NCBI GenBank assembly: GCA_930633495.1
Contig: CAKNFJ010000001.1
Span: 1,726,001 to 1,790,000 of the forward strand
Source: Hyphomicrobiales bacterium
Lineage (GTDB): Bacteria > Pseudomonadota > Alphaproteobacteria > Rhizobiales > Beijerinckiaceae
Direction of reading: 5' to 3'
DNA length: 64,000 nucleotides
Shown here: positions 1 through 9,074 of the stretch, in pieces
How the letters are laid out: every line of letters begins with the position of its first letter
Numbering within the stretch: position 1 is the first letter of the stretch
Program-made: the position numbers and the translations under genes
The notes under the pieces: generated by a model
Told to the model about the DNA's origin: nothing
Database searches by the model: none
What the model saw: only the letters and a program-made list of their open reading frames with translations

Positions 1-1
1 C

Positions 2-223
2 AGCTATCACTGGAACAACTTCCTCTGGCCGCTGCTGGTGACGAACTCGGTCGAGTCGCGGCCGCTGACGGTCGGCCTCCAGGTCTTCTCGTCGACGGAC
101 CAGGGCATCGACTGGTCGGTGATCTGCGCGGCGACGCTGATGACCTCCGCACCGCTGCTCATCGGCTTCCTGCTGTTCCAGCGCCAGTTCGTGCAGAGTT
201 TCATGCGCGCCGGCATCAAGTAA
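2..223 (+). CDS. ABC transporter permease, C-terminal end (carbohydrate / glycerol-3-phosphate type)
   Basis: The reading frame is open from the window edge to a TAA at 221-223, so only the last 73 residues are visible. It contains the typical end of a MalG/UgpE-type inner-membrane permease: an aromatic NNFLWPLL segment, then a membrane helix (about LLIGFLLFQRQF), then the terminal pattern QSFMRAGIK. In this family the subunit pairs with a second permease and an ATPase to import sugars or glycerol-3-phosphate compounds. The next gene begins 16 bases downstream on the same strand, so the permease probably shares an operon with the two phosphoester hydrolases that follow. The substrate cannot be decided from this fragment. 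Confidence 0.85.
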   Translation, partial: SYHWNNFLWPLLVTNSVESRPLTVGLQVFSSTDQGIDWSVICAATLMTSAPLLIGFLLFQRQFVQSFMRAGIK

Positions 224-239
224 CCGTGCGGCGGGTCGC

Positions 240-1082
240 ATGAAGCTGATCACCTGGAACATCCAATGGGCCCGCGGCGTCGACGAAAAGGTCGATCCGC
301 GCCGCATCCTCGACCATGCCCGGCAGATGGCGGATTTCGACGTGCTCTGCCTGCAGGAAGTCGCCGCCAACTTCCCCGATCTCGACGGCAACGACCGCAC
401 CAATCAGTTCGCCCTGTTCAACGAGCTCCTGCCCGGCTTCACGGCCGTCGAGGCGATCGGCGTCGATATTCCCGACGGCGAAGGCGGGCGCAAGCGCTTC
501 GGCAACCTGATCCTCTCGCGTCTGCCGGTGGCGCAGGCGCTGCGCCATCTCCTGCCTTGGGAGGCGGCGGCGACGCGCAACATGCCGCGCGTGCTGGTCG
601 AGGCGATGATCGAGACGCCCTTCGGCCCGATCAGGCTGATGACGACCCATCTGGAATATTCCTCGCCGGCGCTCCGCGCGGCCCAGATCGAGGGTATCCG
701 GCAGGTCCATCGCATGGCCTGCGCGCGGCAGGCAACGCCGCGCCTGCCCGGCCCTCACACCTATGCCCCGACGCCGAACGCGGCGAGCGCGATCCTGACC
801 GGCGACTTCAACATGCGGCCGGACGATGCCGGGCTGGCACAGTTGCTCGCGCCGTTCGACGGGGACATGCCGCCGCTGGTCGATCTCTGGCCGGTGCTGC
901 GGGGCGAAGAACCGCATCCGCCCTCCGCCTTCATCTGCGACCAGACCTACGGCCCGCCCGGCTGCCTCGACTATGTGCTGGCGACGCCGGACCTTGCGCA
1001 GCGAGCCCGTTCGATCGTCTACGACATCGAAACGCGCGCCTCAGACCACCAGCCGATCCTGGTCGAGTTCGACCTCAGATGA
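240..1082 (+). CDS. Endonuclease/exonuclease/phosphatase family hydrolase
   Basis: A 280-residue protein with the full motif set of the EEP (DNase I-like) fold: TWN at 5-7, LQEV with the metal-binding Glu at 40, GDFN at 188-191 and SDH at 268-270. Family members cleave phosphodiester bonds in nucleic acids or phospholipid headgroups using a divalent metal. No signal peptide is visible, so it should be cytoplasmic. It sits between a UgpE-like permease and an inositol-monophosphatase family gene, and its TGA overlaps the next ATG (ATGA), which suggests translational coupling. I infer a small-molecule phosphodiesterase (glycerophosphodiester or similar) rather than a DNA repair nuclease, from context only. 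Confidence 0.85.
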   Translation: MKLITWNIQWARGVDEKVDPRRILDHARQMADFDVLCLQEVAANFPDLDGNDRTNQFALFNELLPGFTAVEAIGVDIPDGEGGRKRFGNLILSRLPVAQALRHLLPWEAAATRNMPRVLVEAMIETPFGPIRLMTTHLEYSSPALRAAQIEGIRQVHRMACARQATPRLPGPHTYAPTPNAASAILTGDFNMRPDDAGLAQLLAPFDGDMPPLVDLWPVLRGEEPHPPSAFICDQTYGPPGCLDYVLATPDLAQRARSIVYDIETRASDHQPILVEFDLR

Positions 1083-1903
1083 TCTTCACGCGGCAGGACC
1101 ACGACCGGCTCGACGCAATCCTGCGCGAGGCTGCAAGGCGCGAGGTGATGCCGCGCTTCCGTCGGCTGGCGGATGGCGACATCCGGGAGAAGCAGGCGCC
1201 GGGCGATCTGGTGACGGAAGCTGATGAGGCCGCCGAACGCTTCATCTGTGCCGAGCTGGCCAAGGCCTTTCCAGGCGCGGCGCTGATCGGCGAGGAGGCG
1301 GTGACGCGCGAGCCCGCTCTGCTCGGCCGGCTGGCGGAGGCCGATCTCGCCTTCGTCATCGACCCCATCGACGGCACGCTCAACTATGCCAACGACCTGT
1401 CGCTCTTCGCGGTGATGGCCGCCGTCATCGTCAAGGGCGAGATCGTCGCCGCCGTGATCCACGATCCGACCGCCGAGGACAGCGCCATGGCGCTGCGCGG
1501 CGAAGGCGCCTGGCTCAGCCATGCGGGCGGCACAACGCACGACCTGCGCGTCGCACCCGCCGTCGCGATGCGACACATGAACGGCATGGCGAGCTGGCAA
1601 TATTTCCCGGAGCCGCTGCGCAACACGCTGCCCGGCCGCTTCCCCGCCTTCCTCGAAGTTGGCTCACTGCGCTGCTGCGGACAGGAATACCGGCTGGCGG
1701 CGGCCGGGCGCCTGCAATTCCTGCTCTACGGCGTGCTCAACCCCTGGGACCATGCACCCGGCGTGCTGCTCTACAGCGAAGCGGGCGGCCATGCGCGATT
1801 GCTCGATAGCCGGGCCTATTCGCCGACCGAACGCCCGTCCGGGCTGCTCTGCGCGCCCGATGAGGCGAGCTGGCGGGAGATCAGGTCGATCCTGCTGGAT
1901 TGA
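1079..1903 (+). CDS. Inositol monophosphatase family protein
   Basis: A 274-residue protein starting at the ATG that overlaps the previous stop codon. The frame stays open further upstream, but that part is a shadow of the preceding gene. Family motifs are clear: GDLVTEAD, LIGEEA, the metal site DPIDGTLNYAND, and the C-terminal WDHAPGVLLYSEAGG. These Mg-dependent, Li-sensitive phosphatases dephosphorylate inositol phosphates, histidinol phosphate or related sugar phosphates. Coupling with the EEP hydrolase and an ABC permease suggests uptake and stepwise dephosphorylation of a phosphorylated polyol. The exact substrate cannot be read from sequence. Confidence 0.9.
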   Translation: MIFTRQDHDRLDAILREAARREVMPRFRRLADGDIREKQAPGDLVTEADEAAERFICAELAKAFPGAALIGEEAVTREPALLGRLAEADLAFVIDPIDGTLNYANDLSLFAVMAAVIVKGEIVAAVIHDPTAEDSAMALRGEGAWLSHAGGTTHDLRVAPAVAMRHMNGMASWQYFPEPLRNTLPGRFPAFLEVGSLRCCGQEYRLAAAGRLQFLLYGVLNPWDHAPGVLLYSEAGGHARLLDSRAYSPTERPSGLLCAPDEASWREIRSILLD

Positions 1904-1942
1904 GCCATAAAGCTCGCGCGCCACGCCTCGTCACAACCTCGA

Positions 1943-2054
1943 CGTCATCCGGACAAGCCGCGAAGCGGCGTCGATCCGGGATCCATCGGAGCGCTTCCGG
2001 CTGAGGTTCAGGCATGGATCCCGGGTCTGGGCTTCGCTTCGCCCGGGATGACAG
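1943..2054. repeat. Intergenic palindromic repeat (REP-like)
   Basis: Inverted sequence bounded by CGTCATCCGG on the left and CCGGGATGAC on the right, with internal inverted parts (GATCCGGGATCC / GGATCCCGGG). Elements with the same CGTCAT...ATGACG ends occur at 19209-19300 and, shorter, at 23761-23799. It lies between the convergent IMPase and ftsK genes and may also act as a bidirectional transcription stop. Confidence 0.7.
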
Positions 2055-2069
2055 CCCTTTTTTGGACAC

Positions 2070-4628
2070 TCAGTCCTCGTCGTCGCGCTGGCGCGGACCG
2101 TCCGCGAGAATCTCTCTTTTCCCGGCGTGGTTAGCGGGTCCGACGATGCCCTCGTTTTCCATGCGCTCCATGATGGATGCGGCGCGGTTGTAGCCGATCT
2201 GGAGGCGGCGCTGGATGTAGGAGGTCGAGGCCTTCCTGTCGCGCAGCACGACCGCGACCGCCTGCTCGTAGGGGTCGTCGGAATCGACCGCACCCATGCC
2301 GGTCTTGTCGAAGACGGCGCCGTCCTCGTCCTCGGCGCCTTCCTCCTCCTCGGAGGTGACGGCGTCGAGGTACTGCGGCCGCCCTTGCGTCTTCAGATGC
2401 GCCACGACCTTCTCGACCTCGGCATCCGAGACGAAGGGGCCGTGGACGCGGGTGATGCGCCCGCCGCCGGCCATGTAGAGCATGTCGCCCTGGCCGAGCA
2501 GCTGCTCGGCGCCCATCTCGCCGAGGATGGTGCGGCTATCGATCTTCGAGGTGACCTGGAAGGAGATGCGGGTCGGGAAGTTCGCCTTGATCGTGCCGGT
2601 GATGACGTCGACCGAGGGGCGCTGGGTCGCCAGCACGACATGGATGCCGGCGGCGCGCGCCATCTGGGCGAGGCGCTGGATCGTGCCCTCGATCTCCTTG
2701 CCGGCGACCATCATCAGGTCGGCCATCTCGTCGACGATGACGACGATATAGGGCAGAGGCTCGAGGTCCATGACCTCCTCCTCGTAGATCGCCTCGCCGG
2801 AATGCTTGTCGAAGCCGGTCTGGACCGTGCGGGTGATCACCTCGCCGGCGGCCTTGGCCTCCTGGACGCGGGCGTTGAAGCCGTCGATGTTGCGCACCGA
2901 GAGCTTCGACATCTTCTTGTAGCGCTCCTCCATCTCGCGCACCGCCCATTTCAAGGCGACGACCGCCTTCTTGGGATCGGTGACGACCGGGGTGAGCAGA
3001 TGCGGGATGCCGTCATAGACGGAGAGTTCCAGCATCTTGGGATCGACCATGATCAGGCGGCATTCCTCGGGCTTGAGCCGGTAGAGGATCGACAGGATCA
3101 TGGTGTTGATGGCGACGGACTTGCCCGAGCCGGTGGTGCCGGCGACGAGCAGATGCGGCATGCGCGCCAGATCGGCGATCACCGGCTCGCCGCCGATGGT
3201 CTTGCCGAGGCAGAGCGCGAGCTTGTGCTTGGTCGCCTCGAAATCCTGGCTGGCGAGCAGCTCGCGCAGGAAGACGGTCTCGCGGCGGGCATTGGGCAGT
3301 TCGATGCCGATCGCGTTCTTGCCCTGCACCACCGCAACGCGCGCCGACACCGCGCTCATCGAACGCGCGATGTCGTCGGCGAGAGAGATCACGCGGGAGC
3401 TTTTGATGCCGGGGGCAGGTTCGAGCTCATAGAGCGTCACGACCGGGCCGGGGCAGGCCTGGACGATCTCGCCCCTGATGTTGAAGTCCTCCAGCACGCC
3501 TTCGAGCAGGCCGGCATTCTGCTGCAGCACCTCGATCGGCGTCCCCTCGCCCTGTTCCTGCGGCGGCTCAGCCAGGAATTCGATCGGCGGCAGCTGGAAG
3601 CCGGCATCCTGCACCACCGGCAGCTCGACGAGGCGGGGCTTGGCCTTGAACGGAGCGACGGCCTTGACGGACTCGGCCACGACAGGCTCCGGCACAACCG
3701 GCTCGGGCTCGACCGGCGGCCGCGTATTGCGCGCCAGCGGCACGCCGGGCTTCGCGGTAATTGCGACCTCGACCGGAGGCGGAACGTCGTTCTCGACCGG
3801 AAGCATCTCGGCCGCCGGCGCCGCCCATGACGGCGCCGAGATCTGGAGGCTCACCTGATAGCTCTGCCCCCAGCCCATCCCCGACCAGGCCGGGGCGGTG
3901 ACCGGTGCTGCCACCGCAAGCGGCGCCGCTTCCGGCAGCTTGGCCATGGGCTCAGGGCTCGCCTGCACCATCGCTTGGGGCGCAGCGTCAACGGTGACGA
4001 CAGCGGCAGCGGCCGGGGCGGCCCACGCCGCAGGCGGCGCGACGGTCTCGAACGAAAACTCGGCGTCGTCGCGCTCGGCCTCTGGCACGCATTCCCAAAA
4101 GGCGTGATCGGAAATGAAGGCGAGCGGCGTCGTCGCCTCTTCGGCTTCGACCACCGTCCCCGACCAGACGACCTCCTCGATCACCTCGAAAGGTTCGTCG
4201 ATGACCGGAGCCAGCGCGTCGTCTGGCTCTGCATCGGGCGTGGACGGCGCGTCCGCGAGCGATGCGTCCTCGCCCTCCGGCGCGCCCCAAACCGACTTGA
4301 TCAGATGATCCGGCGTGCGCCAGAAGCGGACGCGGCTGGGGCTTGCGGCCGGCTCGGCCGGAGGCGCGACAGCCTCGACGGCCGCTGCTTCGACGACCGG
4401 TTCGGCAGCCCGCTCACGCTCGGCCTGCGCCGCCTTGCGCAGCTTGTCGGGCGTGCGGCTGAAGCGGACATTCTCGGGCCAGACGAAGGGCTGCGGCTCG
4501 GGTTCCGCGACGGCGCGGCGCGAACCCCGGTACAGCACCGGGGCCTGGACGGATTCGTCGGATGGGTCTGAGCGATTGGCCTCGGAAACGAGGGCGTTCG
4601 CGCGGCGGAGACGATCCAGTTTATGCAT
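2070..4628 (-). CDS. ftsK: FtsK/SpoIIIE-type DNA translocase lacking N-terminal membrane helices
   Basis: An 852-residue protein. The first ~340 residues are an Ala/Pro/Glu-rich linker without any hydrophobic membrane segment; it holds a repeated short motif, [10 protein letters not shown] at 54-63 and [10 protein letters not shown] at 100-109. From about 345 the conserved alpha/beta motor follows, with Walker A GTTGSGKS at 497-504, the Walker B region [12 protein letters not shown] and [19 protein letters not shown]. The end (about 785-850) is the DNA-reading gamma winged helix, with [18 protein letters not shown]. The family pumps DNA toward dif for chromosome segregation. Cell-division FtsK normally has four N-terminal membrane helices, so this may be a second, soluble paralogue. 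Confidence 0.9.
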   Translation of the reverse strand: MHKLDRLRRANALVSEANRSDPSDESVQAPVLYRGSRRAVAEPEPQPFVWPENVRFSRTPDKLRKAAQAERERAAEPVVEAAAVEAVAPPAEPAASPSRVRFWRTPDHLIKSVWGAPEGEDASLADAPSTPDAEPDDALAPVIDEPFEVIEEVVWSGTVVEAEEATTPLAFISDHAFWECVPEAERDDAEFSFETVAPPAAWAAPAAAAVVTVDAAPQAMVQASPEPMAKLPEAAPLAVAAPVTAPAWSGMGWGQSYQVSLQISAPSWAAPAAEMLPVENDVPPPVEVAITAKPGVPLARNTRPPVEPEPVVPEPVVAESVKAVAPFKAKPRLVELPVVQDAGFQLPPIEFLAEPPQEQGEGTPIEVLQQNAGLLEGVLEDFNIRGEIVQACPGPVVTLYELEPAPGIKSSRVISLADDIARSMSAVSARVAVVQGKNAIGIELPNARRETVFLRELLASQDFEATKHKLALCLGKTIGGEPVIADLARMPHLLVAGTTGSGKSVAINTMILSILYRLKPEECRLIMVDPKMLELSVYDGIPHLLTPVVTDPKKAVVALKWAVREMEERYKKMSKLSVRNIDGFNARVQEAKAAGEVITRTVQTGFDKHSGEAIYEEEVMDLEPLPYIVVIVDEMADLMMVAGKEIEGTIQRLAQMARAAGIHVVLATQRPSVDVITGTIKANFPTRISFQVTSKIDSRTILGEMGAEQLLGQGDMLYMAGGGRITRVHGPFVSDAEVEKVVAHLKTQGRPQYLDAVTSEEEEGAEDEDGAVFDKTGMGAVDSDDPYEQAVAVVLRDRKASTSYIQRRLQIGYNRAASIMERMENEGIVGPANHAGKREILADGPRQRDDED

Positions 4629-4730
4629 GGGCTTGGGCGAACACGATAACTCGTTAACCAGTCCCCCAGTGGTAGCCCGGCAGGGTTAAGGCCCCATGAA
4701 TCCGGCTGGCTATCAACAGGCGCGATCGCG

Positions 4731-4880
4731 TCAGTCACGCGTGTCGTCGTCCTGCAGAACGCGCCACGCGGCCCCCTCCAGATCGGCGAACTGGCCGCTG
4801 CGCATGCACCAGAAGAAGGCGCCGAGCCCGATCAGGCCGAGCCCCAGCGCCAACGGGAACAGGATCACGATGATGTTCAT
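4731..4880 (-). CDS. ccoS: cbb3-type cytochrome oxidase assembly protein CcoS
   Basis: A 49-residue membrane protein starting MNIIVILFPLALGLGLIG, with one N-terminal transmembrane helix, then FFWCMRSGQFADLEG, which is the CcoS/FixS signature. CcoS is needed for heme and copper insertion into cytochrome cbb3 oxidase. The ATG at 4880 overlaps the ccoI stop (ATGA), so it is translationally coupled as last gene of the cco cluster. A longer in-frame extension to 5039 is an antisense-like shadow of ccoI coding sequence and is rejected. Confidence 0.93.
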   Translation of the reverse strand: MNIIVILFPLALGLGLIGLGAFFWCMRSGQFADLEGAAWRVLQDDDTRD

Positions 4881-7075
4881 GCCTCTGCCTCCGGCAATGC
4901 CCTCCGGCCGCGTGCGCGCAGGGCGTTGAGCGTCACCACCAGCGACGATCCCGACATGGCGGCGGCGGCCACCAACGGGGTCGCGAGCCCGGCCATGGCG
5001 ATCGGCACCGCCACCGCATTGTAGAGCACGGCGAACCACAAATTCTGCAGCATCAACCCACGCGCCTTGCGCGCGATCCCGATGGCTGCCGACACCGGGG
5101 CGAGGCTGTCGCCGAGGAAGACGACATCCGCCGCCGCCTGCGCGAGATGGGTCGCGCTGACCGGCGAGATCGAGACATGCGCGCCGGCGAGCGCCGGCGC
5201 GTCGTTGAGGCCGTCGCCGATCATCAGCACCTTGCGGCCATTCGCCGCCATGCTGTCGAGCAGGTTGAGCTTGTCGCTCGGCAGCAGGCCGGCACGGACA
5301 TGCGTGATGCCGAGCGCGGCCGCGACCGGCGCCACCGCCTCCGGCCGGTCGCCGGACAGGATCGCGATCTCCAGTCCCGCCGCGCGCAGGGCCGCGATCG
5401 TCTCGCCCGCATCCGGACGAAGGCGCTGCCCGAGGGCGAGCACGGTGCGATAGGCCCCGCTGCGATAGGCGATGAGCGAGGCGCCCGGGTGCAGCGCCTT
5501 CACCGAAGCAGCCTCGCGCTCGGCGCCGCAGAAGTCGAGGCTGCCGAGCCGCTGCTCGTCGCCACCTTCGCCCGCCGAGAGGCCCCGGCCACGCTCTTCA
5601 CGGACATCGATCCGCGCCGACGGGCTGCCGAGCGCCCGCGCAAGGGCCTGCGCCAGCGGATGATGGCTTGCGGCGGCGAGCGCGCCGATCTCGGCCCGGC
5701 GCTCGGGCGGCAGTGCCTCCGGGTTGAGGATATCGGGCTCGGGCAGCGTCAGCGTGCCCGTCTTATCGAAGACGGCGACGTCGGCCTCGGCGAGGCGCTC
5801 CAGCGCATCGCCCTCCTTGAGCATGATCTTGCGCTTGAACAGGGCCGAGGCGGCGACGACCTGCACCGCCGGAATGGCGAGGCCGAGCGCACAGGGGCAG
5901 GTGATGATCAGCACCGTGACGGCGATCATCAGCGCCTCGGGCCAGGACAGCCCCCAGGCGAACCAGCCGAGGAAGGTCGCGGCCGCCAGCGTGTGAACGA
6001 CCGGCGCATAGAGCCGCGCGGCCCGGTCCGACAGGCGGACATAGCGCGAGCGGTTCCCGACGGCCTGGCTCATCAGCCGGTCGATCTCGTCGAGCAACGT
6101 GCCCTGCCCCGCCGCTTCGACGCGCACCGTCAGCGCGCCGGTTAGGTTGAGCGTGCCGGCATGGACGCGCCCGCCCTGGCCGATCGCGGCCGGCGCCGTC
6201 TCGCCGGTAACGAGGCTCTGGTCGAGCTCGGAGCGGCCGGTCTCGACAATGCCGTCGACGGAAACGCGCTCGCCCGGACGGACGAGGACGCGGTCACCCG
6301 GCGCAATCGCCGCGATCGGCGTGATCGTCCAGCTGCCGTCATCGGCAAGCCGCGTCGCGGTCTCGGCCTTGAGCGCGGCGAGGTTGCCCGCGAGATCGCG
6401 CGTGCGCCGCCGCATCAACTGATCGAGATAACGGCCGATCAGGAGGAAGAAGAGCAGCATCACCACGCCGTCGAAATAGGCGTGGCGGCCATGGGTCCAG
6501 GTCTCGGCGACGGACATGGCGAGCGCTAGCACGACGCCGATGGTGATCGGCACGTCCATGTTGACGGCGCCGGCCTTCAATGCCCGGAGCGCACTTTCGA
6601 AGAAGGGCCGGCCGGCATAGGCGGCCGTCGGCAAGGCGATGAGCGCCGAGAGCCAATGGAAGAAATCCCGCGTCGTCGGGTCGATGTCGCCGCTGTTGCC
6701 GGACCAGACCGCGACCGAGAGCAGCATGATGTTCATCGAGGCAAAGCCGGCGACGCCGAGCCGGCGCAGCAGGCTGCGTTCCTCGGTGGCCGCGTCATCC
6801 TCCTGCCGCTCCGGCACGAAGGGATAGGCCTTGAAGCCGAGCGCCGCGAGCTTGTCGACGACCGCCTCCGGCCGCAGCAGGGTCTCGCGCCATTCGACCG
6901 AGACGCGCTTCAGCGCGAGATTGACGCGGGCGCCGAGGATGCCGGGCTCACGGCCGAGCCCGCTTTCGATTGCCTGCATGCAGCCGGCGCAGCGAATGCC
7001 GTCGACCGCGAGCTCCATGCTGGCGACGCCGTCGTCGCGATGACGCACGAACACCGAGAGATCCTGCGCCGCCAT
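4877..7075 (-). CDS. ccoI: Copper-exporting P1B-type ATPase CcoI/FixI for cbb3 oxidase assembly
   Basis: A 732-residue P-type ATPase. Domain order: an N-terminal heavy-metal-associated domain with CAGC near residue 30, membrane helices, an actuator region with TGE, the metal-binding CPC in a membrane helix (ITCPCALGLA), the phosphorylated Asp in DKTGTLT, and the hinge GDGLNDAPAL. It delivers copper across the inner membrane for the CuB centre of cytochrome cbb3 oxidase. Position between ccoH and ccoS is the standard ccoGHIS order. It ends with an ATGA overlap onto ccoS. Confidence 0.95.
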   Translation of the reverse strand: MAAQDLSVFVRHRDDGVASMELAVDGIRCAGCMQAIESGLGREPGILGARVNLALKRVSVEWRETLLRPEAVVDKLAALGFKAYPFVPERQEDDAATEERSLLRRLGVAGFASMNIMLLSVAVWSGNSGDIDPTTRDFFHWLSALIALPTAAYAGRPFFESALRALKAGAVNMDVPITIGVVLALAMSVAETWTHGRHAYFDGVVMLLFFLLIGRYLDQLMRRRTRDLAGNLAALKAETATRLADDGSWTITPIAAIAPGDRVLVRPGERVSVDGIVETGRSELDQSLVTGETAPAAIGQGGRVHAGTLNLTGALTVRVEAAGQGTLLDEIDRLMSQAVGNRSRYVRLSDRAARLYAPVVHTLAAATFLGWFAWGLSWPEALMIAVTVLIITCPCALGLAIPAVQVVAASALFKRKIMLKEGDALERLAEADVAVFDKTGTLTLPEPDILNPEALPPERRAEIGALAAASHHPLAQALARALGSPSARIDVREERGRGLSAGEGGDEQRLGSLDFCGAEREAASVKALHPGASLIAYRSGAYRTVLALGQRLRPDAGETIAALRAAGLEIAILSGDRPEAVAPVAAALGITHVRAGLLPSDKLNLLDSMAANGRKVLMIGDGLNDAPALAGAHVSISPVSATHLAQAAADVVFLGDSLAPVSAAIGIARKARGLMLQNLWFAVLYNAVAVPIAMAGLATPLVAAAAMSGSSLVVTLNALRARGRRALPEAEA

Positions 7076-7076
7076 C

Positions 7077-7622
7077 TCATCTCTCCGGCAGGCTGATGCG
7101 GCTGCGGGAGACGAAGACGACCTCCTCGCCGCGCCGCGCCCGCAGTTCCAGAATCCAGGAACCGGCGTCGATATGGTCGAAGCGCGCCTCGTAGCGCCCG
7201 GGCTGACGCTCGACCAACGCCACCTCCCGGTCGTGAGCGGATCTGGCCGGATGCCGCAGCCGCGCCGTCGCCGCGAAACCCGACAGCGGCTGCCCGAGTC
7301 GATCGGCGAGCGTCACGCCGAGCGCCACGCCCCCGCCCTCGCGGGCGAGCGTCGCCGCGGCGTTCCAACCGCGCGCGTCGCGCTCGTGCTGACGGGCGAC
7401 CTCCTCGTTGAAATGCTGGCTGTCCTCATAGGCGCTGCGGGTTTCGACACCCGGCATCGTGCGCAGCGCCATCGTCAAGATCGTCGCATTGACCGAGATG
7501 ATCACACCGAAGAACAGCACCAGCATCGCGGCGACCATCCGGCCGGTGAGCGCGAAGGGACGGCGCGGCCGCGGGGCGGCGGGAGTGTCGCAGGACATCA
7601 GGAAAACTCCGCAGCAGCTCAT
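7077..7622 (-). CDS. ccoH: FixH/CcoH family cbb3 oxidase assembly protein
   Basis: A 181-residue protein with one membrane helix (about residues 28-50, MVAAMLVLFFGVIISVNATI), followed by the typical FixH region (MALRTMPGVET, then YEDSQHFNEEV) and a C-terminal beta-rich domain. CcoH is a small membrane factor that stabilises newly made cbb3 subunits. The start at 7622 overlaps the ccoG stop (ATGA). A second ATG eight codons in is possible. It is followed immediately by ccoI. The N-terminal MSCCGVFLMSC is Cys-rich, which is unusual; it would be absent from the shorter version except for one Cys. Confidence 0.9.
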   Translation of the reverse strand: MSCCGVFLMSCDTPAAPRPRRPFALTGRMVAAMLVLFFGVIISVNATILTMALRTMPGVETRSAYEDSQHFNEEVARQHERDARGWNAAATLAREGGGVALGVTLADRLGQPLSGFAATARLRHPARSAHDREVALVERQPGRYEARFDHIDAGSWILELRARRGEEVVFVSRSRISLPER

Positions 7623-9073
7623 GGTTTGCCTCCCGGCGCCATGAAATGGTCGGTGGCGCGCACGGTTTCCCCGGCGAAGAGGTCCGAGGCGGTGATGGTG
7701 ACGGGTTGAGACGCCTCCAGCGGCACGCCGGCCGGCACGGTGACGAGCACCCGCACCTCGCGCGACGCATCCGGGTCGACCGTCACGACCGGGCGCAAAT
7801 CGGCGGTGGGGGCTACTCCGACCGCTTCGATGCGGATACCCGGCAGCCCGTCCACGGTGAGCGCGAAGGGGCGAGCCTCGGGACGCTTGTTGAGCAGGCG
7901 GACGGCATAGGCGTTGCGGATCGAGCCGTCGCTCAGCGTCACGAACAGCGGCGCGCGCTCGTGCAGCACCGAGATATCGGCGGTGCGGCGGGTCGCGAGC
8001 TGCCACAGCATCGCGCCGCCAACGACCGCGATCAGCGCCGCATAGATCAGCGTGCGTGCGCGCAGCGGCCGATAGATCGCCGCCTGACCGGCCATGCGCC
8101 GCTTGACGTTGTGCTCGGTGTCGTAGGCGATCAGCCGCTTGGGGCGATCGACCTTGGCCATGACGGTGTCGCAGGCATCGATGCACAGCCCGCACTGGAT
8201 GCAATCGAGCTGGGAACCGTCGCGGATGTCAATGCCGACCGGGCAGACGGCGACGCATTGATGGCAGTCGATGCAATCGCCGGCCGGCGCGCCCTGCGCC
8301 CTCAGCTTCACGGCCTGCTTGACCGAGACGCGCGGCTCGCCGCGATCGTAGCGATAGGTGACGTTCAGCGCCTCGTCATCGGTCAGCGCCGCCTGGATGC
8401 GCGGCCAGGGGCACATGAACTTGCAGACCTGCTCGCGCATGATTCCGGCGAGCGAATAGGTGGTGAAGGTCAGGATCGCGATCCAGACATAGGCCGAGAG
8501 CGGGGCGGTGAAGGTCGCAAGCTCCCTCACCAGCGTCGGCGCGTCGGCGAAGTAGAGCACCCAGGCGCCGCCGGTCCACCAGGCGATGACGAGCCAGACC
8601 GCGTGCTTGGCGCTCTTGCGCCAGAGCTTGTCGAAGCTCCACGGCGCATCGTCCAGACGCATGCGCTCGCGCCGGTCGCCCTCGAAGAAGCGCTCGACGG
8701 CGAGGAAGAGATCGGTCCAGACCGTCTGCGGGCAGAGATAGCCGCACCAGACCCGGCCCGCGACGGCGTTCATCAGGAACAGGACGAACGCCGCGAGGAT
8801 CAGCAGGCCGGTGAAGTAATAGACCTCCTGCGGCCAGATCTCGATGAAGAAGAAGTAGAAGCGGTTGTTGGCGATGTCGGCCAGCACCGCCTGGTTCGGC
8901 AGATGCGGGCCGCGATCCCAACGTAGGAACGGCAGCAGGTAGTAGATGCCGAGGCACAGGAAGAGGATCAGCCACTTCGCGCGCCGGAACGGGCCGGAGA
9001 CGCTCTGCGGATAGACCTTCCGCGACGCCGCGAAGAGCGGGATGTCGTCGGGATCGGCCCCGGCCGTACTCAC
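7619..9073 (-). CDS. ccoG: Cytochrome c oxidase accessory protein CcoG (RdxA/FixG polyferredoxin)
   Basis: A 484-residue membrane iron-sulfur protein. Several transmembrane helices in the first half are followed by two ferredoxin motifs, CIDCHQCVAVCP and CIQCGLCIDAC, then a membrane helix and a C-terminal Ig-like domain. CcoG handles copper/redox steps in cbb3 assembly. I chose GTG at 9073, directly after the ccoP stop, because a strong GGGGGGAGGG Shine-Dalgarno lies just upstream; an ATG at 9103 would overlap ccoP by 29 bases. The stop overlaps the ccoH start. Confidence 0.93.
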   Translation of the reverse strand: MSTAGADPDDIPLFAASRKVYPQSVSGPFRRAKWLILFLCLGIYYLLPFLRWDRGPHLPNQAVLADIANNRFYFFFIEIWPQEVYYFTGLLILAAFVLFLMNAVAGRVWCGYLCPQTVWTDLFLAVERFFEGDRRERMRLDDAPWSFDKLWRKSAKHAVWLVIAWWTGGAWVLYFADAPTLVRELATFTAPLSAYVWIAILTFTTYSLAGIMREQVCKFMCPWPRIQAALTDDEALNVTYRYDRGEPRVSVKQAVKLRAQGAPAGDCIDCHQCVAVCPVGIDIRDGSQLDCIQCGLCIDACDTVMAKVDRPKRLIAYDTEHNVKRRMAGQAAIYRPLRARTLIYAALIAVVGGAMLWQLATRRTADISVLHERAPLFVTLSDGSIRNAYAVRLLNKRPEARPFALTVDGLPGIRIEAVGVAPTADLRPVVTVDPDASREVRVLVTVPAGVPLEASQPVTITASDLFAGETVRATDHFMAPGGKP

Positions 9074-9074
9074 G

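Noticed and set aside
266..1903. A 545-codon plus-strand frame that would fuse extra sequence to the IMPase
   Set aside because: The first ~270 codons are an Arg/Ala-rich shadow of the EEP hydrolase in another frame; the IMPase homology starts exactly at the ATG overlapping the previous stop.
2127..3830. A 567-codon frame antisense to ftsK
   Set aside because: Rich in His, Asp and Arg as expected from the reverse strand of high-GC coding sequence; no family motifs, while ftsK on the other strand is clear.
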